Origin: Acidobacteriota bacterium
GTDB taxonomy: Bacteria; Acidobacteriota; Terriglobia; Versatilivoradales; Versatilivoraceae
DNA: 64,000 bases
Assembly: GCA_022826755.1 (NCBI GenBank)
Contig: JAJDUG010000072.1
Location: forward strand, 182,236 to 246,235
Reading direction: 5' to 3'
Translations under genes and position numbers: made by a program
Part shown: one piece after another, positions 33,865 to 43,654 of the stretch
How the letters are laid out: the number at the start of each line of letters is the position of its first letter
Numbering within the stretch: the first letter of the stretch is position 1
Notes under the pieces: generated by a model
The model's database searches: none
What the model saw: only the letters and a program-made list of their open reading frames with translations
Told to the model about the DNA's origin: nothing

Positions 33865-36453
33865 ATGACGAGAGGGAAGTCAGAGGGTCGACGCAGCCGA
33901 CGGCGGCTGCCGATTCCGGGAGTCGTCCTGCTGGCGGGATCGGTGCTGGCGGCTCTGGCGGTGTCCGGCGCGGCCGTTGCAGAAGAGACTCAGCCGGTGG
34001 AGTCACTCCGACTGCTTCCCGGCAATCCCCAGATCTGGGGGGCTGAGGCTTCCCAGCAGTTCCTGCTTCTGGCCCGGTTTGCGGATGGCCTGGAGCGGGA
34101 TGTCACCGGCCAGGCCCGCTTCGATCTTTCCGATCCGCAGGTGGCCGAGGTCGATGCGGCCGGCAAGGTGGTGGCCCGTTCCAACGGAAGGGTCGTGCTG
34201 ACGGCCGCCTTTCAGGACCGGACGGCCAGCACCCGGGTGGTGATCGACGGGATCTCCGAGGAGAGGCCCTTCAGCTTTGCCCGGGATATCGGAGCCATCT
34301 TCACCAAGACGGGGTGCAACAACAGCGAGTGCCACGGGGGCGTCAAGGGACAGGGAGGCTTGAAGCTGTCGGTGAACGCGCTCTTTCCCAAGGAGGATTA
34401 CCGCTGGATCACCAAGGGAGGAATCTACCAGGTGATGTCGGCGGAGGCCGCCGGAGAGCAGAAACCGCGGATCGACCTGCAGGATCCGGAACAGTCGCTG
34501 CTGTTGCTGAAGCCCACCCTGGCGTTGCCCCACGGAGGAGGCCAGCGGCTCAATCCGGAGTCCGCCAGTTATCGCACCCTGGTGCGTTGGATCCGGGACG
34601 GAGCGCCCTACGGCGAGGAAGGCAGCGAAGAGATCGCCCGCATCGAGCGCCTGGAGGTCCTGCCCCGAGAGGTGGTGCTGGACCGCAAGGGGCGCCACCG
34701 CCTGCTGGTCACCGCCCACATGTCCAACGGACGCCGCGAGGACGTCTCCGAGCAGGTGCTCTACGAGTCCAACGACCATGAGATCGTGGAGGTGGACGAG
34801 GCGGGAGTGGTGACCGCCAAGGGGATCGGAGAAAGCGCGGTGATGATCCGCGCGGCCGGGCAGGCCACCAGCGCCCGATTCGGGGTGATTGCCAGGCCCC
34901 TGCCCCGCTACCCCGAAGTGGCGAAGAGGAACTACGTCGACGAGCACGTGTTCGGAAAGTTGGAGCGCTTCAACATCATTCCCTCCGAAACCTCCAGCGA
35001 CAGCGAGTTCCTGCGGCGCATCTGCCTGGACCTGACCGGAACCCTGCCGCCGGCCGACAGGGTCCGTGAGTTCCTGTCGAGCGTGGATCCCGATAAGAGG
35101 GATGCTCTGATCGAGACGCTCCTGAACTCGCCCGAGTATGTCGATTACTGGACCTATTTTTTCAGTGAGCTGCTCAGGGTGTATTCCGGGGCGACCCTCA
35201 ATGCGGAGCATGCGCTCATCTATGAAGATTGGGTTCGAAAGAACATTGCCGCCAACGCTCCCTACGACCGGATGGCGAGAGAGCGACTGGCGGCCCAGGG
35301 CTTCAGCGGCCCGGCCTGGTCCTATTGGACCTTCCGGGACCTGACCCCGGTTCCCGAAATCGCCACCGAGCAGATTCGGGTGTTTCTGGGGAGGAGGCTG
35401 GGGTGCGCCCAGTGCCACAACCATCCCTTCGAGAACTGGAGCCAGGATCAGTTCTGGGGGCTGGCGGCCTTCTTCGGCGACATGACGCAGATCATGGAGG
35501 TCGAGAAGATTCGGGGTCCCTATTTCGTGATCGACGACATCGAGGGGCACGGCCGGCGCAAGGATCGAAGCCCGGCCAAGATCCTGCATCCCAGGACCAA
35601 GGAGCAGGTGCGGCCCAGTTTCCCCGACGGCAGCGTTCTTCCCGACAGCCGGCGGCGGGATCTGCGCATGAGACTGGCCGAATGGATGACCGCGCCGGAA
35701 AACCCCTACTTTGCCGAGGCTATCGTCAACCGCATCTGGGGCCACTTCTTCGGACGGGGCATCGTGGAACCGGTGGATGACTTCCGCGCGACCAACCCGC
35801 CGACCCATCCCGAACTTCTCAAGGCGTTGTCCCGGGATTTCGTGGATCACGGCTTCGATCTGAAGCACCTGTTGCGGACCATCCTGCGCTCTCGAACCTA
35901 CCAGTTGTCGGGGCAGGCCAACGAGACCAACCGGGACGACAAGGTCAACTACTCCCGGGCCCTGCCGCGCCTGCTGGAAGCGCCGGTGCTGCTGGATGCC
36001 ATCACTCGAGCCACCGGGGTGGATTCGGAACTCGTCGTCTCCGACGAGCCCGATGCCTCCAGCGGCGCTCCTCCGGGCACACGGGCCATCAACCTGATTC
36101 CGGGGATGGTGCCGTCACCCTTCTTCGAGGTCTACAACCGCAACGATCGTCGGGGCGTACCGGAAAACAAGCCTCAACTCACCCTGCTGCAGAGCCTGCA
36201 CCGGCTGTCCGGACCAACCTTCACCAGCCGGCTGACCCGGGAAGGGAGCCGGGTGGACCGCCTGCTCAAGGAGGGCGCCGGCGATCGCCGGATTATCGAG
36301 GATCTCTATCTCTCGGCTTTCACTCGCTTTCCCAGCGACCGGGAACTCTCCGGGCTGGAGGCCATGCTGGCCGAGCAGCCGTCGCGCCGGGAAGGGTTGC
36401 AGTCCCTGACGTGGGCGCTTGTCAGTTCGCGGGAATTTGTCCATAATCACTGA
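33865..36453 (+). CDS. Exported cytochrome-like DUF1549/DUF1553 protein with Ig-like domains
   Basis: About 862 residues. After a signal peptide come a BIG2-like domain (residues 40-125), a cytochrome-c-like segment with TGCNNSECHGG near residue 150 (C-x4-C-H, a variant of the haem-binding CxxCH), a second BIG2-like domain (about 255-345), DUF1549 (YVDEHVFGKLERFNIIPSE ... LRRICLDLTGTLPP) and DUF1553 (AEAIVNRIWGHFFGRGIVEP). A second CAQCHNHPFENW motif, near residue 514, fits CxxCH haem attachment. The ATG at 33865 follows GGAGG; ATG 33853 is possible. It is paired with DUF1501 as usual; roles in periplasmic polysaccharide or lipid degradation have been suggested, but the biochemistry is unknown. 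Confidence 0.88.
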   Translation: MTRGKSEGRRSRRRLPIPGVVLLAGSVLAALAVSGAAVAEETQPVESLRLLPGNPQIWGAEASQQFLLLARFADGLERDVTGQARFDLSDPQVAEVDAAGKVVARSNGRVVLTAAFQDRTASTRVVIDGISEERPFSFARDIGAIFTKTGCNNSECHGGVKGQGGLKLSVNALFPKEDYRWITKGGIYQVMSAEAAGEQKPRIDLQDPEQSLLLLKPTLALPHGGGQRLNPESASYRTLVRWIRDGAPYGEEGSEEIARIERLEVLPREVVLDRKGRHRLLVTAHMSNGRREDVSEQVLYESNDHEIVEVDEAGVVTAKGIGESAVMIRAAGQATSARFGVIARPLPRYPEVAKRNYVDEHVFGKLERFNIIPSETSSDSEFLRRICLDLTGTLPPADRVREFLSSVDPDKRDALIETLLNSPEYVDYWTYFFSELLRVYSGATLNAEHALIYEDWVRKNIAANAPYDRMARERLAAQGFSGPAWSYWTFRDLTPVPEIATEQIRVFLGRRLGCAQCHNHPFENWSQDQFWGLAAFFGDMTQIMEVEKIRGPYFVIDDIEGHGRRKDRSPAKILHPRTKEQVRPSFPDGSVLPDSRRRDLRMRLAEWMTAPENPYFAEAIVNRIWGHFFGRGIVEPVDDFRATNPPTHPELLKALSRDFVDHGFDLKHLLRTILRSRTYQLSGQANETNRDDKVNYSRALPRLLEAPVLLDAITRATGVDSELVVSDEPDASSGAPPGTRAINLIPGMVPSPFFEVYNRNDRRGVPENKPQLTLLQSLHRLSGPTFTSRLTREGSRVDRLLKEGAGDRRIIEDLYLSAFTRFPSDRELSGLEAMLAEQPSRREGLQSLTWALVSSREFVHNH

Positions 36454-36495
36454 GGCTTGCATTCCGGCTTCGCCGGACGAGAACAGGAGAATCAG

Positions 36496-37827
36496 ATGAA
36501 AAGGCAAGAAAGGGTCCAAGAGGCTTGGCCGCATCTCCGGGGGCGACGGGAATTTTTGAGGGTAGGCGCCTTGAGCTATCTGGGCCTCGGCCTGAGCGAT
36601 TATTTCCAGTTGTCCAGCCTGATGGCTTCCCCCAATGCCAAAAAGGCCAAGGCGCAGGCCTGCATTCTCATCTGGATGCATGGGGGACAGAGCCATCTGG
36701 ACACCTGGGACGTGAAGGGGAACAGCGGATTCAAGCCCATCTCCACCAATGCGCCCGGAATCCAGATCTCGGAGCTGCTGCCCCGTGTGTCCAGACACAT
36801 GGACAAGCTGTCGATCATCCGCTCGATGAAGAACGAGTCCAACGCCCACTCCGAAGGCACCTACTACGCCATGACAGGTCACATGCCGACCACCACCACC
36901 CGCTTTCCCAGCGTGGGCAGCGTGGTCGCCAAGGAACTGGGCACGCGCACCAGCGTTCCTGCCTACGTAACCACCGGACGGGGACGGCTGAACTCCCGCA
37001 GTGCCGGCTTCGTGGAACCCCACTACGAACCCTTCATCATCCCGGAGCCGGGAGCCAAGGACTTCAAGGTCACCGACCTTGTCTTGCCCGATGAGGTCTC
37101 GGTGGACGCCCTCCATGCCCGGCACGCCTTTTTGAAGCTGGTGGACGAACGCTACCGGCAGATGGAGAACCACGCCAACTTCGCCAAGGTCGACTCCTAT
37201 AACGAGAGGGCGCTCAACCTCATTACCTCACCGGCGGTCCGCAACGCCTTCGATCTCTCCCAGGAATCGGAAAAGATCAAGGAGGCCTACGGGCCCGGAA
37301 GGTTCGGACAGGGGACTCTGCTGGCCCGCCGCCTGGTGGAAGCGGGATGTCGATTCGTGACCATCGACGGCTGGAACAAGGAGGCCAAGCACGATTGGGA
37401 CACCCACTACAGGAACGACTACTACGTGAAGGAAGAGCTCGTTCCCCCGTTGGACCGGGCTCTCTCGACCCTGTTGGTGGACCTGGAGGCGCGAGGCCTG
37501 TTCGAGTCGACCATCGTTCTGGTCATGGGTGAGTTCGGCCGCACTCCCAACATCAATCCGGGTCGGGGGCGAGACCATTGGGGTCACTGCTGGTCCCTGG
37601 TGCTGGGAGGCGGCGGCATCAAGGGGGGCCAGGTGGTGGGAGCCAGCGATGAGCGGGGCGCCTACGTGGCGGAACGTCTCGTCACCATCGGGGACCTCTT
37701 CGCCACCGTCTACAAGGCCCTGGGCATCGATTGGACCAAGACCTACCTGGGTCCCGGACGCCGGCCCATCTACATCGCCAACTCCATCGGCGACAAGCAG
37801 GGAGAACCCGTCCACGAGCTGGTCTAA
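36496..37827 (+). CDS. DUF1501 protein, Tat-exported, sulfatase-like fold
   Basis: A 443-residue protein with a Tat-type N-terminus (GRREFLRVGALSYLGLGLSD). DUF1501 proteins share the alkaline phosphatase/sulfatase fold; visible segments are CILIWMHGGQSHLDTWD, IIRSMKNESNAHSEGTYY and the C-terminal VLVMGEFGRTPNINPG with RDHWGHCWSLVLGGGGIKGG. The ATG at 36496 follows AGGAGA. It is 42 bp after its DUF1549/DUF1553 partner and overlaps the stop of the convergent enolase-superfamily gene by four bases. No substrate is known for the family. Confidence 0.9.
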   Translation: MKRQERVQEAWPHLRGRREFLRVGALSYLGLGLSDYFQLSSLMASPNAKKAKAQACILIWMHGGQSHLDTWDVKGNSGFKPISTNAPGIQISELLPRVSRHMDKLSIIRSMKNESNAHSEGTYYAMTGHMPTTTTRFPSVGSVVAKELGTRTSVPAYVTTGRGRLNSRSAGFVEPHYEPFIIPEPGAKDFKVTDLVLPDEVSVDALHARHAFLKLVDERYRQMENHANFAKVDSYNERALNLITSPAVRNAFDLSQESEKIKEAYGPGRFGQGTLLARRLVEAGCRFVTIDGWNKEAKHDWDTHYRNDYYVKEELVPPLDRALSTLLVDLEARGLFESTIVLVMGEFGRTPNINPGRGRDHWGHCWSLVLGGGGIKGGQVVGASDERGAYVAERLVTIGDLFATVYKALGIDWTKTYLGPGRRPIYIANSIGDKQGEPVHELV

Positions 37828-39077
37828 AACCAGGTTTCCCCTTCCATCAGGTACTTTCGGGTTTCCTCTTCGTCCAGCTCCACCCCCAACCCCGGTCCCT
37901 CGGGAATATCGATAAACCCGTTGCTGATCTTGGGCCGGTATCCCTTGAGAATGCGCTCCCAGCCGGGCATGGCGTGGAACTCCAGCGCCAGCAGGTTGGG
38001 CATGGCGGCGCAGGAGTGGATGGCGGCTGCAATGCCGATGGCGCTGGAGGCGTTGTGGGGACAGGTCTGGAGATGGTGGAGGTCCGCCAGGTCCGCGATT
38101 TTCTTGGATTCGGCAATGCCGCCGCTGACCTGGATGTCGGGGGCCACCAGGCGCGTGGCCGACCGCCGGAAGAATTCCAGGAACTCGTGGCGCAGGTGGA
38201 GGCCCTCCCCCACCAGGGTCGGTGTATGGGAGGAGGCCGTCAGGGTCGCCCAGGCCTCGACGTCGGTAGCCGGGATGGGATCCTCGACCCAGGTGAGGTC
38301 GAAGGGCTCCACGGCCTTGAGGTAGCGCATGGCGTTGGACAGGGTTCCGCAGCGGGCCTCGACCGAAATCTCCACCTCCTCGCCGACTTCCCGCCGAATG
38401 TCCTCGATCTGACGGACCAGCCGGCTCAGGCCCTTGCGCGTCAGGTGGCCGTCCATGACGGCGCCCTGGACCCCAAACACCTTGGGGGGCGTGGCATCGA
38501 ATTTCAGGCAGGTGATGCCCAACTCCCGATAGACATCGGCCATGCCCAGATAGTCCTGCAGGTCTCCCACGCAGCAATAGAGGCGCACCCGGTCCCAATG
38601 CCTTCCGCCCAGCAGCTTGTATACCGGCGCGCCCAGGGCCTTCCCGGCAATGTCCCAAAGGGCGGTTTCCACGCCGCTGGCGGCATGGACGGCCACGCCG
38701 CTGTCGAAGTGGGCGGCCCCGAAACTGCTGTAGGCCCGGCCCATCATCCGTCGAAACAGCCTCTCGACCTCCGTGGGATCCTCGCCCAAGAGCATTTGTC
38801 GGTAACCCAGCACATAGGCTCGGGCGGCATCACTGGCCCAGGTATCGCCGTAGCCGCTGATCCCCTGGTCGGTATCGATGCGGATCAACATCCAGCGCCG
38901 CCGCCAGCCCCAGTCCACCTCCAGCATGGCGGTCTTCACGTCGGTGATGCGTATCTCGGGCTTCGGCTCGGTTCCCGCGGCGTGAATGGGATTCCGATCG
39001 TGACCGGGGCCCACCAGCAGGGCGCCGGCGGCACCGGACAGCGATGACAGAAAGTGGCGGCGATCGTAGGCCAACAT
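37824..39077 (-). CDS. Enolase-superfamily enzyme (mandelate racemase/muconate lactonizing type), Tat-exported
   Basis: A 417-residue protein beginning with a twin-arginine signal (YDRRHFLSSLSGAAGALLVG). The barrel carries Mg ligands Glu in ISVEARCG, Glu in WVEDPIPATD and Glu in LVGEGLHLRHEF, a KFDAT strand at the acid/base lysine position, and His in QTCPHNASSAIG. It is a probable sugar-acid dehydratase or epimerase; the exact reaction cannot be assigned. A periplasmic member of this superfamily is unusual, because most are cytoplasmic. It faces the DUF1501 gene and diverges from a sialidase-like gene, consistent with carbohydrate use. Confidence 0.88.
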   Translation of the reverse strand: MLAYDRRHFLSSLSGAAGALLVGPGHDRNPIHAAGTEPKPEIRITDVKTAMLEVDWGWRRRWMLIRIDTDQGISGYGDTWASDAARAYVLGYRQMLLGEDPTEVERLFRRMMGRAYSSFGAAHFDSGVAVHAASGVETALWDIAGKALGAPVYKLLGGRHWDRVRLYCCVGDLQDYLGMADVYRELGITCLKFDATPPKVFGVQGAVMDGHLTRKGLSRLVRQIEDIRREVGEEVEISVEARCGTLSNAMRYLKAVEPFDLTWVEDPIPATDVEAWATLTASSHTPTLVGEGLHLRHEFLEFFRRSATRLVAPDIQVSGGIAESKKIADLADLHHLQTCPHNASSAIGIAAAIHSCAAMPNLLALEFHAMPGWERILKGYRPKISNGFIDIPEGPGLGVELDEEETRKYLMEGETWF

Positions 39078-39262
39078 GACAGTCCTCCTATGGTTGGATC
39101 AAAGACGGCCGGTCTTCTCCGGGGTTTCCCGTCCGGGTTGGCTTCCCCCTGAGGATGCGGCATAATTCGGCGGTCCGACTTCCAACCTGCGCGGGTGCGT
39201 TCCACCAAGGGGACTTTCTCGGGTAACCAGGTACCTGCAAGAATCGATCATCGGGAGGAATC

Positions 39263-40540
39263 ATGCAAGCGAGAAAAGGAGTTTCCGGTTCGGCCCTGGT
39301 CCTGCTTCTGGCTGGAGGCGGTTGCTCGGGACCGGAGCCGCCAACGCGGAGCCAGCCCGTGGTGGAAGTCGGAGACAGCCGGGTTGTTCCCGGAGCGGCG
39401 GCCGAGGGGCGATGGAGCGTAGGGCCGCTGCTGGCTCTTCAGGACGGAACGCTTGTTCTGGGTGACTCCGGGTTCTCCCTTCGGTCCACGGATGGGGGCC
39501 GCGCCTGGTCCCGGGCGCCGGAAATTCCCAGCAGGCAACTGCTGCAGCTTCGAGATGGATCCTTTTGCGTGCTGGACCCCATGACTCGGCATGCGCAGGA
39601 GCGCGGACACTTCGTGGGCCGCCGGCTGGACCTGGCCGACCTGGATGACCCCTCTTCCTGGGCCGAGGATCGCTGGATGGAGCTGCCGGTGAGGGTAGAG
39701 CGATGGACCGACCTGCACGGCGACGACGGGCGCCCCGTCACCACCTTCAGGTTTGGCGGACCGATGCTGGAACTGGAGGACGGCACCTTGCTGACGGCCA
39801 AGGGCGGAAATTTCGTGGGCGACACGGCGCCGATGCCGGGGTTTATCCCCACCAAGGGGGAGAAGTGGTTCAAGTACCGCACCTTCCTGCTGGCCTCCAC
39901 CGACCGCGGTCGGAGCTGGCACTATCGCTCCACGGTCGCCTACGACGGCGTCAGCGGGCAGGAGAGCTTTTGCGAGCCGGCCCTGGTGGATCTGGGCGGG
40001 GGCGAGCTTCTCAGCGTCATGAGGACCGGGCGCTACGCACCCATGTACCAGGCGCGCTCTCTGGACGGGGGAAAGTCCTGGGGAACGCCGGAGCCCCTGA
40101 AGACACTGGGTCTCTCGCCCATGATGGTGGTTCTGCCCAATGGCGCCCTGGTGTGCAGCTTCGGATGGAGGCCGTTCAAGGCCATCCCCTCCCAAGTGGA
40201 CGGCGGAGCCTACGTGGGGGCCCTCAGGGACTATGAGGAGCGGTACCGGTCGCTGGTCGGCATCGAGGATCCTTCGTCGGCCGCCGGGGACTACGTCATG
40301 GCCAGCGTCGACAAGGGACACACCTGGAGCCGGCCCGTCAAGGTTGCCGGTCCGCTCACGGTGGGCTATACGCTGCTGGCGCCGACCGGTCCCGACACCT
40401 GCCTGCTGCTATCGCGCCGGATCGTGATCGAAGGGCTTTCGAGAGAAGAGGTGCTTCAGAAATGGGAGAGCGAGTGGCACGATTGGAGCGACAAGTCCGG
40501 CGCCGTCATCGAAGCCCGTGAGATCCGGGTGACCCGGTGA
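39263..40540 (+). CDS. Exported sialidase-like (BNR/Asp-box) protein
   Basis: A 425-residue protein with a short hydrophobic N-terminus ending near a cysteine (SALVLLLAGGGCSG), perhaps a lipoprotein although the lipobox is imperfect. At least four Asp-box-like repeats are visible: STDGGRAWSR, STDRGRSWHY, SLDGGKSWGT and SVDKGHTWSR, typical of six-bladed sialidase propellers. RIP-type Arg motifs of true sialidases were not convincingly seen, so glycosidase activity is uncertain. The ATG at 39263 follows CGGGAGG. It is divergent to the enolase-superfamily gene, with a 185-bp gap between them. Confidence 0.8.
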   Translation: MQARKGVSGSALVLLLAGGGCSGPEPPTRSQPVVEVGDSRVVPGAAAEGRWSVGPLLALQDGTLVLGDSGFSLRSTDGGRAWSRAPEIPSRQLLQLRDGSFCVLDPMTRHAQERGHFVGRRLDLADLDDPSSWAEDRWMELPVRVERWTDLHGDDGRPVTTFRFGGPMLELEDGTLLTAKGGNFVGDTAPMPGFIPTKGEKWFKYRTFLLASTDRGRSWHYRSTVAYDGVSGQESFCEPALVDLGGGELLSVMRTGRYAPMYQARSLDGGKSWGTPEPLKTLGLSPMMVVLPNGALVCSFGWRPFKAIPSQVDGGAYVGALRDYEERYRSLVGIEDPSSAAGDYVMASVDKGHTWSRPVKVAGPLTVGYTLLAPTGPDTCLLLSRRIVIEGLSREEVLQKWESEWHDWSDKSGAVIEAREIRVTR

Positions 40541-40544
40541 AAAG

Positions 40545-40612
40545 CAAAAAGAGCTATCCACGAGGTGACGCGAAGGACGACGAAGGGCCACCAGGAAAGA
40601 CACGAAGGGGAA
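40545..40612 (+). repeat. Dispersed ~60-bp CACGAAGG-type repeat, copy 1 (forward)
   Basis: Begins AAAAAGAGCTATCCACGAGG and continues through GGACGACGAAGGGCCACC. It lies immediately after the sialidase-like stop. It aligns along its length with copies at 42390-42459 (reverse), 43655-43726 (reverse) and 46655-46720 (forward). Confidence 0.85.
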
Positions 40613-40673
40613 CGGCGAACCACTTTGAGTGACGGGGCTGCGTGGGCGAGAAGCGGTGGCGGGGACCGGTCTG

Positions 40674-41438
40674 TCAAACCTGCATCGAGAAACCGCCATC
40701 GACCGGAATGGCCGCGCCGGTCACGAAATCGGAGGCGGATGAGGCCAGAAATACGGCCGCTCCCGCACAATCCTCCAGGGTTCCCCAGCGGCCGGCCGGA
40801 GTCCTCTTCAAGACGTGCTCATGCAGGGTGGGAACGTCCCGCCGGCCCTGCCGGGTGAGGTCGGTGTCGATAAAGCCGGGAAGGATGGCGTTGACCTGGA
40901 TGTCGTCCACCGCCCAGGCCGAAGCCAGCGACTTGGTGAGCTGTACAACCCCTCCCTTGCTGGCGCCATAGACCGGGCTGAAGGAGGCGCCAAAGATGGA
41001 CAGCATGGAGCCGATGTTGATGATCTTGCCCCCGCCGGCGCTCTTCATCAGGGGGTAGGCCGCCCGCGAGCAGAGGAAGGTCCCGGTAAGGTTGACCTGC
41101 AAAACCTCGGACCACTCGGGCAGGGTCAGCTTCTCGGGGGTCTTGCGGATGTTCATGCCGGCGTTGTTGACCAGAATGTCCAGCTGGCCGAAGCGGTCCA
41201 GGGTGGCCTGCATCAGGGATTCGACCGAAGATTCGTCACCGACGTCGACTCCGACAGCCAGCGCCTTTGCCCCTTCCTCTTGAAGTTCCCGGACTGCCCG
41301 CCGGGATTTCTCCTCGTTCCTGGCCGCCACCACCACCCGTGACCCAGCCTCGGCCAGGCCACCTGCGATCCCCAGGCCGATGCCACCGTTGCCTCCGGTG
41401 ACCACGGCCACCTTTCCACTCAGGTCAAACGACGCCAT
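40674..41438 (-). CDS. SDR-family oxidoreductase (gluconate 5-dehydrogenase-like)
   Basis: A 254-residue classical SDR. Cofactor motif VVTGGNGGIGLGIAGGLAEA, NNAG in ILVNNAGMN, catalytic Ser in NIGSMLSIFG, Tyr-x3-Lys in PVYGASKGGVV, and C-terminal GAAIPVDGGFSM. The ATG at 41438 begins MASFDLSGKVAVVTGGNGG; the frame stays open upstream through the apt gene on the opposite strand, which is a shadow. It diverges from apt across 216 bp. The segment pattern MSLFDLSGK is common in gluconate/2-deoxygluconate dehydrogenases, so a sugar substrate is plausible but not shown. Confidence 0.87.
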   Translation of the reverse strand: MASFDLSGKVAVVTGGNGGIGLGIAGGLAEAGSRVVVAARNEEKSRRAVRELQEEGAKALAVGVDVGDESSVESLMQATLDRFGQLDILVNNAGMNIRKTPEKLTLPEWSEVLQVNLTGTFLCSRAAYPLMKSAGGGKIINIGSMLSIFGASFSPVYGASKGGVVQLTKSLASAWAVDDIQVNAILPGFIDTDLTRQGRRDVPTLHEHVLKRTPAGRWGTLEDCAGAAVFLASSASDFVTGAAIPVDGGFSMQV

Positions 41439-41654
41439 TGTCACACCCCCGGTGAGAATTGCCGGCCGGGGCCGGTCGCCCGTCAAAGGCCGGACGAGGG
41501 CGACCCCGGGTGGACAGGTAGGTACCACAGGCCGAAAATGCTTGTCAAAGGCAAATAGTGCCGGGGTGGAGCCCCTGGGGTGGCTTAGACGAGCGTGATA
41601 TAGTCTGCTGCGCACTTCACTTCCCGCTCTCGCAGGTTCAGGAGGCCGCTTCCC

Positions 41655-42176
41655 ATGGATGACTTCAAATCCCTGATCCGTCACGTTCCCGATTTTCCCA
41701 AGAAGGGTATTCTCTTTTACGACATCACCACCCTGCTGAAACAGAAAGGGGCCTTGAAACAGGTCACCGAGCGGCTGGTGGATCTCTACCGGGTCCAGGA
41801 CATCGACCTGGTGGTGGGGATCGAGTCCAGGGGGTTCATTTTCGCTCCCACCGTGGCCTGCGAGCTGGGCGCCGGCTTCGTTCCGGTTCGAAAGCCGGGG
41901 AAGCTGCCGGCCGAAGCCATTGTGGAAACCTACGACCTGGAGTATGGCCAGGACAGCCTGGAGGTTCACCGGGATGCCATCCGGGAGAATCAGCGGGTTC
42001 TGCTGGTGGATGACCTGCTGGCGACCGGGGGCACCGCGGCCGCCACGGTCCAACTGGTTCGGCGCCTGGGGGGGGAGGTGGTGGGGGCGGCCTTCCTGGT
42101 GGAGCTGGAGTTCCTCAACGGCCGCGGCCGCCTGCCCGACGTCGAGGTCCGTTCCCTTCTGAAGTATCAAGAGTAG
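41655..42176 (+). CDS. apt: Adenine phosphoribosyltransferase
   Basis: Purine salvage enzyme that makes AMP from adenine and PRPP; 173 residues. The family start is [20 protein letters not shown]. The substrate loop is [20 protein letters not shown], and the PRPP-binding signature is [20 protein letters not shown]. The length is typical. The ATG at 41655 was chosen because it gives the canonical N-terminus. It is monocistronic by context, because the next gene is on the opposite strand. Confidence 0.95.
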   Translation: MDDFKSLIRHVPDFPKKGILFYDITTLLKQKGALKQVTERLVDLYRVQDIDLVVGIESRGFIFAPTVACELGAGFVPVRKPGKLPAEAIVETYDLEYGQDSLEVHRDAIRENQRVLLVDDLLATGGTAAATVQLVRRLGGEVVGAAFLVELEFLNGRGRLPDVEVRSLLKYQE

Positions 42177-42389
42177 CGCCGCTCGCCTTCCCAACCTCTG
42201 ACAGCTCCCTCTTGAGGCTTCTCCAACGCCGCCCTGGTGGGCAGATCAATCGAGAAAAACCCTCCATTCAACATCGATGCACAGGATGCACAGGATCAAA
42301 AGGACGAGACGCTGTTTCCCGGGAAGCCGACTCGCAGCGCTTTCCCTCACCCGAACCGACGGGGCGTTCCCATTGAGTGGGTCAAGAAC

Positions 42390-42459
42390 ATTGTCTTTCT
42401 TGGTGGCCCTTCGTCGTCCTTCGTGTCCCTTCGTGGATAACTCTTTTCAGTTGTTTCAG
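42390..42459 (-). repeat. Dispersed ~60-bp CACGAAGG-type repeat, copy 2 (reverse)
   Basis: In the 306-bp gap between the convergent apt and TPR genes, which has no other recognised content. Read on the minus strand it runs AAAAGAGTTATCCACGAAGG then GACACGAAGGACGACGAAGG and GCCACCAAGAAAGACA. It is preceded on that strand by CTGAAACAAC. Confidence 0.85.
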
Positions 42460-42482
42460 TCGGGTAAGAAACACGGGCTCGC

Positions 42483-43526
42483 CTACGGGCCTCCCGGGCC
42501 TGCAGCCAGCATCGTGTCGATCTCCTTCTGCAGGGTTGGGGCGATGGGGGCGTCGGGGTGGTGTTGCAGGAACTGGTTCAGGTAGAACTGGGCCTGGTTC
42601 GGATCCCTGTTGAGAAGCTGAATCTTCACCAGCAGACCGAATGAGGGCGCCGCCCTGGCGGGCGCCAGCCGGGTGGCCGTTTCCAGGTGCTGCTCGGCGG
42701 CGTAGTGACGACCCTGCTGAAAGCGGGCTTCTCCCAGAGCCTGGTGGGCTTCGGCGAAGCTGGGGTCGTATGCCAGGGCCTGCCGGTATCGCTGGATGGC
42801 CTGATCCAACTTGCCCTGGTTGTGGTAGATGACCCCCAGATTGAAGTTGGGCCTGGCCGAATTGCTGCGGAGCTCGATGGCCCTAAGGTAAGCCCGGGTG
42901 GCATTCTCCCACTGTTCCAGCGCCTGGTAGTGGACCCCCAGGTTGTAGTGGGCCTCGAAGAATTCGGGTTGCGCCCGCACGGCCTTCTGCAGGTGCCGGA
43001 TGGCCTCGGCCCGGTCTCCCTTGGCAGCTGCCGCCGAGGCCTTCAAGTAGGCCTGCCCCGCCTTCCTGCTGACTTTCTTCGACTTTTCTTCGGCTTTGCG
43101 GTCCGAAGGGAGGGATCCGTAGGCCTTCACCACCTCCCGGAAGGAAGCGGACTCGTTGCCCTTGAGCCGGATGTCCAGGACCACCGTGCGCGGTTCCTTG
43201 TAGTCCCGGATCTCCAGCGGACGGCCGACGGTGGCTAAGTCGGGTCGTTCGATGGTGAGGAGATACTCTCCCGAGGTCAGGGTATCGAAGACGAAGGAAC
43301 CGTCATACCCCACGGTCTTGCGGCCAACCTGGCCGCCGTCCGGCCGGGAGAGGACAACGCTGATGTTCTGGCTGGGGCGGCCGTCTTGCGTAAGGACCCG
43401 TCCGGCCACCGAATGGTGGATAGGCTCCTCCTGGCCGTCTATCTTCTGGGCCGCGCCAGTCGTTGCCACAAGGATGAAAAGCGCCGGAAATATCAAGGTC
43501 CATGGCCTGCGCCGCCCATTTCCCAT
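42483..43526 (-). CDS. Exported TPR protein with carboxypeptidase-regulatory-like domain
   Basis: A 347-residue protein with a signal peptide (RRRPWTLIFPALFILVATTG). An Ig-like carboxypeptidase-regulatory domain follows (AGRVLTQDGRPSQNISVVLS, about residues 40-120), then a Lys-rich linker and about five TPR units (AIRHLQKAVRAQPEFFEAHY, ATRAYLRAIELRSNSARPNF, AIQRYRQALAYDPSFAEAHQ and degenerate ones after). It is probably a periplasmic scaffold. The ATG at 43526 follows GGAAGGAG; upstream in-frame ATGs (43550, 43703) lie outside that ribosome site, and 43703 falls within repeat copy 3. This domain pairing is common in Acidobacteriota. Confidence 0.83.
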   Translation of the reverse strand: MGNGRRRPWTLIFPALFILVATTGAAQKIDGQEEPIHHSVAGRVLTQDGRPSQNISVVLSRPDGGQVGRKTVGYDGSFVFDTLTSGEYLLTIERPDLATVGRPLEIRDYKEPRTVVLDIRLKGNESASFREVVKAYGSLPSDRKAEEKSKKVSRKAGQAYLKASAAAAKGDRAEAIRHLQKAVRAQPEFFEAHYNLGVHYQALEQWENATRAYLRAIELRSNSARPNFNLGVIYHNQGKLDQAIQRYRQALAYDPSFAEAHQALGEARFQQGRHYAAEQHLETATRLAPARAAPSFGLLVKIQLLNRDPNQAQFYLNQFLQHHPDAPIAPTLQKEIDTMLAAGPGGP

Positions 43527-43654
43527 TTTCCGGCTCCTTCCTCTGCCCATGATTTGACCCGAAGTTCGTTTTTTCGGAAATTCTAGGGCGCCGCCGGCCT
43601 CGAAGTCAAAGCCGACCCTGCCTTCGTGACCTTGCGATCCCGTCACGGTCGACC

